From positions 1 to 21,894 of the forward strand of contig CATWQA010000038.1 in assembly GCA_958352815.1 (NCBI GenBank): a DNA stretch of 21,894 bases, in the 5' to 3' direction. Below the pieces are notes generated by a model. That model did not search any database, had not been told where the DNA came from, and was given only the letters and a program-made list of their open reading frames with translations. Below are positions 13,555 to 21,740 of this stretch, piece by piece. Position numbers and translations under genes: made by a program. Numbering within the stretch: position 1 is the stretch's first letter; each line of letters opens with the position of its first letter. The DNA comes from an uncultured Eubacteriales bacterium. GTDB taxonomy: Bacteria; Bacillota; Clostridia; Monoglobales; Monoglobaceae.

Positions 13555-14520
13555 ATGAAAGACGTGGTTAACTGTATCGGTGATAAGGGGAAGATTTCCA
13601 CAAAGGCGCTGCGTGACTATATTTCCGATAATATAAGGAACAGGGATTTGATTTTAAAGTTCAAGAAGTCTGATGTGATGTTTTTGGATACCGACATTGC
13701 CTATCTTGCTAAGCTTGCGGATGAAAACGCCTCCTATGTTAAAGGCTTGGTAAACTACATCATCAAGGAGGAAGACTTGTCCTGCGACAGTCTCGACGCC
13801 TTGTGTAAAATAATCAACTCAGTCAGCGAGTTTAATTTCAAGCTTCAGAATTTGTATGAGTTGGATAACATTAGAGCGGGCAAACATTTTCGACTTGTTA
13901 ATATTAATATTTCCGATTTCATGCGCAGCTTTTATAAGAGCGTTAACAGTTATTTGCCTGTCAGAAATTGTAAAAATATCGGTTATGTTGACACCATAAG
14001 AAAAGACACGTTTTGCAATATTAACCTGAATTTAGTTACTCATATATTGATGAATTTTATATCAAACGCGATTAAACATAGTAAATCAAAAGATGAAAGA
14101 ATAGATATTGTACTCAATAGACTGAACAAAGGAAACTATGCAGCTATTTCTGTTATAGATTACGGTGTGGGCGTTGACCTTGATAAAATCTATGAAGCTG
14201 TGCGTCTTGCCGCAAGGGAAAGCAGCGTAGGGTCTATGAGGAAATTCAGGGGTTATGGCCTGTATGTGTGCCAAGTTCTGGCCGATAAGCTGGGCGGCAG
14301 CATTTTGGTTACCAACATGAAAGACGGCGGAGCAGTCTTCACATTGATTTTGGAAGCAAAAGACGCTCCGGCGGTAAACGGAATTATTAATGTTTCGGAC
14401 GTTGAGTCCGTTAGAAATAAGCAGCATGAGAAGCTGATAGAAACGGCAATGAGCCAGTTCAGAAATGACGCGGAATATTTGATGAGGAAAGGTTTGATTA
14501 ATAATGACAATAACATATGA
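13555..14520 (+). CDS. GHKL-ATPase (histidine-kinase-like) lacking a visible phospho-acceptor His
   Basis: 321 residues. The C-terminal half is a HATPase_c domain: N box HILMNFISNAIKHS (163-176, Asn171), G1 box DYGVGVD (202-208) and G2 box RGYGLYVCQVLADKLGG (from 232). The N-terminal 110 residues have the helical pattern of a dimerisation domain but no histidine at all before GKHFRLV (about residue 110), so the H box of a normal sensor kinase is missing. No membrane segments or sensor domain are seen, and no response regulator is adjacent. After the ATPase domain comes a helical tail of about 55 residues. It may be an anti-sigma-like, cytosolic regulatory or degenerate kinase. GGAGGGG precedes the ATG. 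The 3' end overlaps the radical SAM gene by 17 nt. Confidence 0.82.
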   Translation: MKDVVNCIGDKGKISTKALRDYISDNIRNRDLILKFKKSDVMFLDTDIAYLAKLADENASYVKGLVNYIIKEEDLSCDSLDALCKIINSVSEFNFKLQNLYELDNIRAGKHFRLVNINISDFMRSFYKSVNSYLPVRNCKNIGYVDTIRKDTFCNINLNLVTHILMNFISNAIKHSKSKDERIDIVLNRLNKGNYAAISVIDYGVGVDLDKIYEAVRLAARESSVGSMRKFRGYGLYVCQVLADKLGGSILVTNMKDGGAVFTLILEAKDAPAVNGIINVSDVESVRNKQHEKLIETAMSQFRNDAEYLMRKGLINNDNNI

Positions 14521-15109
14521 ATACTATAACTCGCTTTACGTAAATATTACAAACCGTTGTTCTAATGCCTGTACCTTTTGTGTCAGGAACAAGCATGATG
14601 ATGTAAACGGGGTAAACAACCTTTGGCTTGACCGAGAACCCACTATTGACGAGATTAAGGAGGATTTTGAGACACGAAATCTTGATGACTATGAGGAAAT
14701 TGTGTTCTGCGGCTTCGGCGAGCCGACAGAAAGGTTTGACGACATGATCCGAATCTCAAAATGGCTCAAAGAAAAGAAAGAGGACGTTGTTATCCGTATT
14801 AACACCAACGGGCAGGCAAACCTGATTAACAACAGAGATGTTACGCCTGAAATGGAGGGGGCTATAGATATTGTTTCAATTAGTCTTAACGCTCCCAACT
14901 CACAAAAATATCAGGAAATTTGCCTAAGCAGATACGGAGAGGCGTCCTTTGAGGCAATTCAGGATTTCGCAAAAAAGGCTAAGAAATACGTCAAAACGGT
15001 GGCGTTCACGGTGGTTGATAAGACCATGCCTGACAGCGATATTGAGGAGTGCCGAAAGATAGCTGAAAGGTGCGGCGTTAATTTTAGAATAAGGGCTTAT
15101 ATTGAGTGA
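14504..15109 (+). CDS. Radical SAM protein, TatD-linked type
   Basis: 201 residues. The radical SAM cluster motif is CSNACTFC (Cys19, Cys23, Cys26), followed by CGFGEPT, RINTNGQANLI and VSISLNAPNSQKYQEICL. These strings and the short length match my memory of the TatD-family-associated radical SAM group (TIGR04038), in which the gene usually sits beside a TatD-type nuclease. There is no TatD gene in this window. Its reaction is unknown; the family binds a [4Fe-4S] cluster and cleaves S-adenosylmethionine. The gene starts inside the end of the ATPase gene (17-nt overlap), with AGGAAAGG about 11 nt upstream, so translation is probably coupled. Confidence 0.88.
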   Translation: MTITYEYYNSLYVNITNRCSNACTFCVRNKHDDVNGVNNLWLDREPTIDEIKEDFETRNLDDYEEIVFCGFGEPTERFDDMIRISKWLKEKKEDVVIRINTNGQANLINNRDVTPEMEGAIDIVSISLNAPNSQKYQEICLSRYGEASFEAIQDFAKKAKKYVKTVAFTVVDKTMPDSDIEECRKIAERCGVNFRIRAYIE

Positions 15110-15319
15110 TTTGACAATTTTTTGAAGAAAAGATAAAATATTGTAATAATATATTATCTCTGTGCAAAAAGTTGTTTGATTAAGACATTGAAAAATATCG
15201 AAATTTACGTAGAGTATTTAATTTTAAATTAAAAACAGTGGTCAAAAATTGCTATGGAATTGTGTGGCATAATTTATTGTTTTAGTTTACAGGAAAATTT
15301 GTTTACTGTCAAAAACTAC
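15110..15319. other. AT-rich spacer without a gene
   Basis: No open frame with a ribosome site is seen. It contains a 29-nt AT-rich imperfect inverted repeat (AGATAA...TTATCT) about 20 nt after the radical SAM stop. No T run follows it on the plus strand, so it is not a convincing terminator. A short palindrome TTTAATTTTAAATTAAA also lies here. The rest leads into the pectate lyase promoter. Confidence 0.6.
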
Positions 15320-15349
15320 TTGAATTTGGTAATTTCTACGTTATATAAT
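15320..15349 (+). promoter_or_regulatory. Promoter of the pectate lyase gene
   Basis: TTGAAT (15320-15325), 18-nt spacer, perfect TATAAT (15344-15349). It implies a leader of nearly 80 nt. The leader shares no obvious sequence with that of the GH5 gene. Confidence 0.65.
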
Positions 15350-15433
15350 AAGGGTGTGCTGTGTAGTGGCAGTTCATGGTTTGGGTAAATTATTAATTTT
15401 AATTTTATAACTTATTTTTAGGAGGAATGGTTT

Positions 15434-18400
15434 ATGACCGGACTTAGAAAAACTGTGTCGTGGCTTTTAAGCGTAGGGATGATTGTTTCGCTGCTTGCGG
15501 GCATAGGTGTTATAACCGTAAGCGCTGACGAAGCTGCGGGCAACGCTGTGCTCAGCAGTTCACAAATTACTATCACAAAAGAGATTGGGAATCTCGAAAC
15601 GGCAGCCGTTGAGTGGACAAATACCGAGGCGGTTGACGGCTACAACGTATATGTAAAGCCTGTTGGCGGTACATACACAAAGATTGATGACGAGCTTGTT
15701 CGTTACTATGGTTCGCACTACCGCGCTGATGCGGTTGGTCTTGCTGCAGGAACCTATATGATGAAGGTTGCCGCAGTTGTGGGAGGAACCGAGGCTTATT
15801 CAGCCGAGACAGGGGAACTGACGGTTCTGCCCCATATAAGAGAGGGATTTGCCTTTGACCCCAACTCCACCTATTATAACAGTGACGGAGTAGGAGCCTA
15901 CAAAATGGACGGAACCCTTAAGGACGGAGCTCAGGTTCTCTATATTGATAACAATAATAAGGACACTGTAACATTTACCGTTATGGTAAACGGCAAACCA
16001 AATGTGGGAACAGGTATTGGTGAAATTCTTTCTCTTCGTGAGAAAAACAGCTCGGAGACAACACCTCTTGCAATCCGTATGATAGGCAAGGTTGATGCGC
16101 CAAGTGGTATAAACGGTGACGGTTTTCTTCAGCTTAAGTCAACTGAAAATATTACCTTTGAAGGTATAGGTAGTGATGCAACATCATCCGGTTGGTCTTT
16201 CTTGCTGCGTGATTCCAAAAATATCGAAGTGAGAAATCTTGCGGTAATGCTTTTTGATGAAGATGGAATTTCCCTTGATACAGATGTATTCAATTCATGG
16301 GTTCATAACTGTGATATATTCTACGGCAAACAAGGAAGCGGCGATAAAGTGAAAGGTGACGGTTCTCTTGATGTAAAGAGCGGTTCTGATTACTGTACTT
16401 TTTCTTATAATCATTTCTGGGATTGTGGAAAGGTGTCTCTTTGCGGCATGACGGCTGACAATAATAAGGGTTATCACATGACATACTACGGTAACTGGTT
16501 TGACCACTGCGATTCCCGTATGCCCCGTGTAAGAGGTGACCAGGTTCACGTATATAATAATTACTATGACGGTATCTCTAAGTATGGCGTTGGTGCGTGT
16601 ACGGGTTCAAGCATATTTGTTGAAAACAATGTGTTCAGAAATGTTACTCATGCTATGATGATTTCTCAGCAGGGAACCGATATTGCAGGCGGCAACACAG
16701 GAACTTTCTCAAATGAAGCCGGCGGAATTATTAAGGAATTCAATAATGAATATATAGAGGGTGACCAGACCAAACCTATTGTCTTTTATCAGGATGATCC
16801 GGTGCAGTTTGACGCATACAAGGCAACAACAAGAGATGAGGTTGTTCCCGATACGGTTAAAACTTATAAAGGCGGAACTTCATACTCAAATTTTGACACA
16901 GCTGCAACCATGTACGACTATAACCCGCTTCCTCTTGATCAGGTTGTGAACACTGTTCAGGCATATGCCGGCCGTGTTCAGGGCGGAGACTTCTACTATG
17001 AATTTGACGATACTGTTGATGATGCTGACTACAGCCGTAACACTGCTCTTAGCAACGCATTAGTTGCTTATGAGACAACCCTTCAAGGCACATATACATC
17101 AGCAGGCACATATCCTGCAACAAGCGGAGCAATGCCTACAGATAAGCCCACAGAGCCTACCTTTGACCCCAATGCGCCCACGGCGACACCTAAGCCCACG
17201 GCTGCACCTGCAATTCAGGCGTACCCGAACACATGGGATTTCGGCTTGGCTCCCTTTACGGTGACCGACAGTACAGGAACGCACCCTGACACAAGCCGCT
17301 TCCCTGTATCTTCAACAGCAGGTAGATATAATATTACAAGCTCATCTATAACGGCTGCTGATTTCGGCGGATTGTCCTTTAAGACCTCATCAACCTTGGA
17401 AGCACAGTATCAGGCTTCTTCAAAGACCTTTACTGACGGCTATAAGAGCTCGTGGCAGATTAAGTCAGGTGCTGCAGGCAGTGCAACAGACAGGGCATTT
17501 TCGTTTAATCCTGTTGCGGACGGTTTGGTTACCGTCTATGCAAGGTCAGGTTCATCAACAAAGAGTGCAACATTGACAATTGCTCAGGGCACAAATAAGC
17601 AGACTCTGACCCTCGCTGCAACAGGCAGTGAGCCGACAGAATTGCCGGTGCTGTCTATGGCGGTTGCTGCGGGAACTGACGTTAAGATTTACTCTGATTC
17701 AAACACGGGATACTACTGCATTAAGTATGAAGCCGGCGGAGATATTCCGACTCCGCTGCCCACGGCAACATCCACGCCGGAGCCTGTAAACACTCCGACG
17801 GCAATGCCTACAGAAGTTCCCGCACCGAGCGGCGATTATGAAATCGTCAGCGCAATCATTGGTGAGAGCGGAAAACTGAGCGTTGAGCTTAAGTCAGGAA
17901 GCACCGCTTCAACAGCCAAGTTAATTGTGGCTGAATATACAGCGGCAAATACTCTTGCGAATATGCAGACCTATGATGTGGCAGGCAGTGAGATAAGCGG
18001 TCTTGACTACACGTTGAGCAATGCTGATAACACGGTTAAGGTAATGATTTGGGATAACCTTGACGGCTTGACTCCTCTTGCGGCAGCTAAAGAAGCTGCT
18101 GCATCGGGAGTGTCTCCGTCGGCACCAACCGCAGCTCCCACAAGTACTCCTGCTGTAACACCGGATCCGTCAGGTGAAGCAACGCTTTATGACTTTTCGA
18201 CCTTGGAAGCTCTCACTCTTAAGAACGGTGCAGTTAGTGTGTTTGACGGAGCAATGACTCTGTCAACGCAGGGCAATGAGAACGGAGCTCCCGTTGTCCA
18301 GACTGTCACCTCAACGGACGGTCTCACTTTCACGGGTGCGATAAAGAGCAAGAAGCTGACAATCGAAATTCCTTTGACGGCAGGTCAATCAGTAACGGTT

Positions 18401-18625
18401 TACTACTGCGGCTCTGATTCGGGTGTCACCAGCGCTAAGGATTTGGAGATGACAGTATTTGACCCCTCCGGAGCTGCGGTTGCAGTAGACGAGAACGTAA
18501 GTGAGCGCAGTGGATTTGCGGCGTATAGCGTAAGCTATACGGCACAAACCGCCGGAACCTATAAGATTTACGATGCTTCCACAGCAAATAACAGAACTCT
18601 GGTGTACGGCGTTACTGTTAAATAA
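15434..18625 (+). CDS. Secreted multidomain PL1 pectate lyase
   Basis: 1063 residues. A signal peptide (1-31, cut VSA/D) and an FN3-like domain (about 40-130) come first. The PL1 right-handed beta-helix catalytic region (about 140-555) carries DGSLDVKSGSDYCTFSYNHF and then HMTYYGNWFDHC. The catalytic and substrate arginines are in SRMPRVRGDQVHVYNNYYDG (Arg362, Arg365, Arg367). PL1 enzymes cut polygalacturonate by calcium-dependent beta-elimination. After a Pro/Thr linker come a beta-rich domain starting NTWDFG (593-768), another linker, a module (801-885) with VKVMIWDNLDGLTPL like the GH5 C-terminus, a third linker and a final beta domain starting TLYDFS (915-1063). The two terminal domains look related and could bind pectin. 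No SLH, LPXTG or dockerin is seen. AGGAGGAATGGTTT precedes the ATG. Confidence 0.94.
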   Translation: MTGLRKTVSWLLSVGMIVSLLAGIGVITVSADEAAGNAVLSSSQITITKEIGNLETAAVEWTNTEAVDGYNVYVKPVGGTYTKIDDELVRYYGSHYRADAVGLAAGTYMMKVAAVVGGTEAYSAETGELTVLPHIREGFAFDPNSTYYNSDGVGAYKMDGTLKDGAQVLYIDNNNKDTVTFTVMVNGKPNVGTGIGEILSLREKNSSETTPLAIRMIGKVDAPSGINGDGFLQLKSTENITFEGIGSDATSSGWSFLLRDSKNIEVRNLAVMLFDEDGISLDTDVFNSWVHNCDIFYGKQGSGDKVKGDGSLDVKSGSDYCTFSYNHFWDCGKVSLCGMTADNNKGYHMTYYGNWFDHCDSRMPRVRGDQVHVYNNYYDGISKYGVGACTGSSIFVENNVFRNVTHAMMISQQGTDIAGGNTGTFSNEAGGIIKEFNNEYIEGDQTKPIVFYQDDPVQFDAYKATTRDEVVPDTVKTYKGGTSYSNFDTAATMYDYNPLPLDQVVNTVQAYAGRVQGGDFYYEFDDTVDDADYSRNTALSNALVAYETTLQGTYTSAGTYPATSGAMPTDKPTEPTFDPNAPTATPKPTAAPAIQAYPNTWDFGLAPFTVTDSTGTHPDTSRFPVSSTAGRYNITSSSITAADFGGLSFKTSSTLEAQYQASSKTFTDGYKSSWQIKSGAAGSATDRAFSFNPVADGLVTVYARSGSSTKSATLTIAQGTNKQTLTLAATGSEPTELPVLSMAVAAGTDVKIYSDSNTGYYCIKYEAGGDIPTPLPTATSTPEPVNTPTAMPTEVPAPSGDYEIVSAIIGESGKLSVELKSGSTASTAKLIVAEYTAANTLANMQTYDVAGSEISGLDYTLSNADNTVKVMIWDNLDGLTPLAAAKEAAASGVSPSAPTAAPTSTPAVTPDPSGEATLYDFSTLEALTLKNGAVSVFDGAMTLSTQGNENGAPVVQTVTSTDGLTFTGAIKSKKLTIEIPLTAGQSVTVYYCGSDSGVTSAKDLEMTVFDPSGAAVAVDENVSERSGFAAYSVSYTAQTAGTYKIYDASTANNRTLVYGVTVK

Positions 18626-18670
18626 AACTGTTTAATAATTTCAATAATTATTAATAGATTTCTTCCCAAA

Positions 18671-18702
18671 ACGAAAAGACGGGCTGACCCCCGTCTTTTC
18701 GT
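18671..18702. terminator. Terminator after the pectate lyase gene
   Basis: Perfect 13-bp stem ACGAAAAGACGGG/CCCGTCTTTTCGT with a six-base loop. T runs are modest on both strands (ATTTTAA on plus, TTTTGGG on minus). Confidence 0.85.
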
Positions 18703-18735
18703 GCATTTTAAGTTAATTTATGCTTTTGACCACAC

Positions 18736-18763
18736 AAAAAGGCGGACGCGCGTCCGCCTTTTT
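18736..18763. terminator. Bidirectional terminator before the isomerase gene end
   Basis: AAAAAGGCGGACG...CGTCCGCCTTTTT, a perfect palindrome with T runs on both strands. It is the main terminator for the minus-strand isomerase-family gene (stop at 18775) and a second one for the pectate lyase. Confidence 0.93.
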
Positions 18764-18774
18764 AAGTTCCTGGA

Positions 18775-20262
18775 TTAGCCCCAGGGATTTTCTGTGGGGT
18801 ATCTAACGCCCTTAGGCTGATTGTAACCGATTTCATCAACCGGAACACCTAAGTACTTAAACACTTCATAAAGAGCCTTGCCGTGGTGACCGAATGCAAC
18901 AGCGCCATGGTGAGGATAGTTCTTCTCAATGAGAACATGACGATAGAAGCGACCCATTTCGGGAATAGCAAATACGCCGATTGAACCGAAGGAACGTGTT
19001 GCAACAGGCAGAACCTCGCCGTTTGCGATATAGCCTCTCAGCTTGCAGTCTGACGTGCTCTGGAGACGGAAGAACGTAATATCGCCGGGAGCGATGTCGC
19101 CCTCAAGAGTTCCGTTTGTAACCTCAACAGGCAGACTTCTTGCCATAATCTTCTGGTACTTCATCGAGCAAGCTGCGAGCTTTGAAGAACATGTGTTTCC
19201 GCAGTGGAAGCCCATGAATGTATCCTTGTGAGTATAGTCAAACTTGCCCTTGATGTCCTGCTCATACATATCAGCGGGAACAGAGTTGTTAATATCAAGA
19301 AGCGTAACTGCATCGCCGCTGACACAGGTACCGATATACTCGCTGAGGCAGCCGTAAATGTCAACCTCGCAGGATACGGGGATACCTCTGCCTGTAAGAC
19401 GGCTGTTTACGTAGCAGGGAACAAATCCAAACTGGGTCTGGAATGCAGGCCAGCACTTTCCGGCAATAGCAACATAGCTCTTTGAACCCTTGTGAGCCTC
19501 AATCCAGTCAAGGAGGGTCAGCTCATACTGAGCCAGCTTGGGAAGAACCTCGGGCTTCATGTTACCTGCGCCCAGTTCCTTCTCCATATCGGCAACAACT
19601 TCGGGTATTCTCTCATCGCCCGCATGGTTGTTGAAAGCCTCAAAGAGATCCAGCTCTGAATTTTCTTCAATTTCAACGCCGAGCTTATAAAGCTGTGCAA
19701 TAGGAGCGTTACAAGCCATAAAGTTAAGAGGACGGGGACCGAAAGAAATAATCTTTAAGTCCTTAAGACCGATAAGAGCCTTTGCAATAGGAATAAACTC
19801 GTTAATCATCTGAGCGCATTCCTCAGCGGTGCCGACAGGATATTCGGGTATGTAAGCCGTAACGCCTCTGAGCTTTAAGTTGTAGCTTGCGTTAAGCATT
19901 CCGCAGTATGCGTCGCCTCTGTCATCAGAGAGGCAGCCGATGCTTTCCTCGGCAGCAGCCACAAACATTGTGGGGCCGTCAAACTGCTGAGCCAGCATTG
20001 TCTCAGAGATTTCGGGACCGAAGTTACCCAGGTATACGCACAGAGCGTTGCAGCCCTGCTCCTTAATGTCGGCAAGAGCTTGCTTCATGTGGATTTCGCT
20101 CTCAACAATACATATGGGACACTCATAAATTTCCGATGCATCGAATTTTTCGGAATATGCTTTAATAAGCGCCTCTCTTCTTGAAACCGAAAGAGACTCA
20201 GGGAAACAGTCACGGCTAACCGCAACAATTCCCAGTTTTACCTTAGGGATGTTGTCAAACAT
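18775..20262 (-). CDS. L-fucose/L-arabinose isomerase family protein
   Basis: A 495-residue protein of the ketol-isomerase fold shared by L-fucose and L-arabinose isomerases. Recognisable parts: an N-terminal Rossmann-like half (KLGIVAVSRDCFPESL; NALCVYLGNFGPE), the central ISFGPRPLNFMACNAP, a metal-site region SCEVDIYGCLSEYIG with adjacent Glu and Asp, and a C-terminal HHGAVAFGHHGKALYEVFKYLG holding the conserved His. These enzymes convert aldose to ketose with a divalent metal. The exact sugar is not determinable. The start is the ATG at 20262 with GGAGG 8 nt upstream; the earlier in-frame TTG at 20277 overlaps that site. It is convergent with the pectate lyase, which suggests use of pectin side-chain sugars, an inference. 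Own promoter and terminator. Confidence 0.86.
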   Translation of the reverse strand: MFDNIPKVKLGIVAVSRDCFPESLSVSRREALIKAYSEKFDASEIYECPICIVESEIHMKQALADIKEQGCNALCVYLGNFGPEISETMLAQQFDGPTMFVAAAEESIGCLSDDRGDAYCGMLNASYNLKLRGVTAYIPEYPVGTAEECAQMINEFIPIAKALIGLKDLKIISFGPRPLNFMACNAPIAQLYKLGVEIEENSELDLFEAFNNHAGDERIPEVVADMEKELGAGNMKPEVLPKLAQYELTLLDWIEAHKGSKSYVAIAGKCWPAFQTQFGFVPCYVNSRLTGRGIPVSCEVDIYGCLSEYIGTCVSGDAVTLLDINNSVPADMYEQDIKGKFDYTHKDTFMGFHCGNTCSSKLAACSMKYQKIMARSLPVEVTNGTLEGDIAPGDITFFRLQSTSDCKLRGYIANGEVLPVATRSFGSIGVFAIPEMGRFYRHVLIEKNYPHHGAVAFGHHGKALYEVFKYLGVPVDEIGYNQPKGVRYPTENPWG

Positions 20263-20319
20263 TTTAATTACCTCCAAATGTTAAAAATAAAAATACTTAA
20301 TAAAATATTTTCTTAGTCT

Positions 20320-20348
20320 ATTTTAATATATAATCGCGGGTTAGTCAA
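20320..20348 (-). promoter_or_regulatory. Promoter of the isomerase-family gene
   Basis: TTGACT (20343-20348), 17-nt spacer, TAAAAT (20320-20325) on the minus strand. The leader is about 50 nt. No terminator for the upstream CNNM gene is visible in the 20 nt before it. Confidence 0.65.
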
Positions 20349-20368
20349 TACATTTTTCGGGTATTTGC

Positions 20369-21601
20369 CTAAATTTTTACTATAATTTTTGCAACGCGCC
20401 TGTTCTCCATTTGAGTTACGGAGATTTGATAGGTGTTGTAGGTAAATGAGTCGCCGTTTTCGGGCATCTTGCCCAGCTTATCCATAACCCAGCCGGAGAC
20501 CGTGTTGGGGTCGTCGTCTCCTACTTTTTCGTCAAAGAGGTCAAAGAGCAGGTCAAGGTCAGCGCTTCCCAAAACTTCATATACTCTATCCGAAATTTTT
20601 CTGACGCTTTCAACAACCTCGTCATGCTCATCCCAGATTTCGCCTACCAGTTCTTCTAAAATATCTTCAAGAGTAAGTATTCCGTCAGTTCCGCCGTACT
20701 CGTCTGTCACGACCGCAAAGTGGCTTTTTGACTTTTGGAGAACTCTGATAAGACCTGAAATATTCATTGACGGTGAAACGTATATAACCGGGAATATTAT
20801 CTCCTCAATGTTGGCGGCGCCGCTTTTCTGGAGCTGGTGGAACAAGTCCTTTTGATGAATAACACCGATAATATTGTCAATAGTTTCCTTGTAGACAGGC
20901 AGCCTTGAAAAACCCGTCTCCAAAAAGGTTTCAATTATTTTTTCTGTGTCCATGCCTACTTCTACGGCGCAAACGTCGATTCTCGGAGTGAGTATATCCT
21001 CCGCCTCAAGGTCGTTAAACTCGATTGCGCTTTTAATAAGGTCGCTTTCTTCCGAATTAATTTCGCCGCCGCTTTCAACCTCATCTACAATAGTGAGCAA
21101 TTCTTCTTCAGTAATTACATTGGTTCCCTTTGTCTTAATAATCTTGTCAAGAAGTTTTTTCCACTGACCGAATAAAAAGTTAATAGGCGTCAGCAAAGTC
21201 ATTAAAAATGCTATAATCTTTGACACAGCCAGAGCAAAGGTTTCGGGATTTTCTTTGGCAATATTTTTAGGTGAAATTTCTCCGAAAATCAAAACCAGTA
21301 TGGTCATAACAACAGTGGAAATTGTAACACCGGCGTTTCCGAACAAGCCGATAAAAAGCACAGTGCCGAGAGATGAGGAAAGAATATTAACAATATTATT
21401 TCCAATCAAAATAGTAGATAAAAGCTTGTCATAATTATCAGATAAACGTTCAACAAGAGAGGCCTTTTTGTTGCCCTCTTTTGCAAGATTTTTGATACGT
21501 ATTCGGTTTAGGGATGAATACGCCGTCTCGGTTGCCGAGAAAAAGGCGGAACACCCAATAAGTAAAACAATAACTAAACAAAGCCCGACAGAACTGTCCA
21601 T
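20369..21601 (-). CDS. CNNM/CorC family transporter (DUF21-CBS-CorC_HlyC)
   Basis: 410 residues. An N-terminal DUF21/CNNM membrane domain (about 1-190) has SAFFSATETAYSSLN, STILIGNNIVNI and GEISPKNIA. It is followed by two CBS motifs (about 205-325, with LTPRIDV, SRLPVY, VVTDEYGGTDGILTLEDILE) and a C-terminal CorC_HlyC domain (about 335-410, WVMDKLGKMPENGDSF). This arrangement is that of the Mg/Co efflux or magnesium-homeostasis family, often annotated as hemolysin-like; the CBS pair binds adenine nucleotides in studied relatives. The ATG at 21601 fits the family N terminus (MDSSVGLCLVIVLL). The closest ribosome site AAAGGAG is 38 nt upstream, with a hairpin in between (see 21609-21639). Own promoter; monocistronic as far as visible. 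Confidence 0.93.
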   Translation of the reverse strand: MDSSVGLCLVIVLLIGCSAFFSATETAYSSLNRIRIKNLAKEGNKKASLVERLSDNYDKLLSTILIGNNIVNILSSSLGTVLFIGLFGNAGVTISTVVMTILVLIFGEISPKNIAKENPETFALAVSKIIAFLMTLLTPINFLFGQWKKLLDKIIKTKGTNVITEEELLTIVDEVESGGEINSEESDLIKSAIEFNDLEAEDILTPRIDVCAVEVGMDTEKIIETFLETGFSRLPVYKETIDNIIGVIHQKDLFHQLQKSGAANIEEIIFPVIYVSPSMNISGLIRVLQKSKSHFAVVTDEYGGTDGILTLEDILEELVGEIWDEHDEVVESVRKISDRVYEVLGSADLDLLFDLFDEKVGDDDPNTVSGWVMDKLGKMPENGDSFTYNTYQISVTQMENRRVAKIIVKI

Positions 21602-21608
21602 AATAATT

Positions 21609-21639
21609 TTGTACGGTTGAGTATACTTAAACCGTACAA
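21609..21639 (-). promoter_or_regulatory. Hairpin between Shine-Dalgarno and start codon of the CNNM gene
   Basis: TTGTACGGTT (21630-21639) and AACCGTACAA (21609-21618) on the minus strand form a perfect 10-bp stem with an 11-nt loop. AAAGGAG (21640-21646) touches its 5' side. Only 7 nt (AATTATT) separate its 3' side from the ATG. Folding the hairpin would therefore give the ideal spacing of 7 nt; unfolded, the spacing is 38 nt, far too long. Alternatively it could be an operator palindrome at about +30 of the transcript. Confidence 0.75.
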
Positions 21640-21677
21640 CTCCTTTCTTTTTCTATATTAATATCGTATACACTCGG

Positions 21678-21706
21678 AGTATATCACAAATTGCGCAAAA
21701 ATGCAA
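21678..21706 (-). promoter_or_regulatory. Promoter of the CNNM gene
   Basis: TTGCAT (21701-21706), 17-nt spacer, TATACT (21678-21683) with an extended -10 TGn on the minus strand. The predicted leader is about 70 nt and contains the ribosome site and hairpin. Confidence 0.65.
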
Positions 21707-21715
21707 TACATATTT

Positions 21716-21740
21716 ATGTTTTTCTTGAAAAGAAAAACAT
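21716..21740. repeat. AT-rich 11-bp inverted repeat
   Basis: ATGTTTTTCTT-GAA-AAGAAAAACAT, a perfect inverted repeat about 10 bp upstream of the CNNM -35 box. It has no T run after the stem on either strand, so it is a poor rho-independent terminator; it might be a protein-binding site. Confidence 0.5.

Noticed and set aside
15120..15170. AT-rich inverted repeat after the radical SAM gene as a terminator
   Set aside because: The stem is almost all A-T and no T run follows on the plus strand.
20263..20277. Upstream TTG start for the isomerase-family gene
   Set aside because: The TTG overlaps the GGAGG ribosome site that serves the ATG at 20262.
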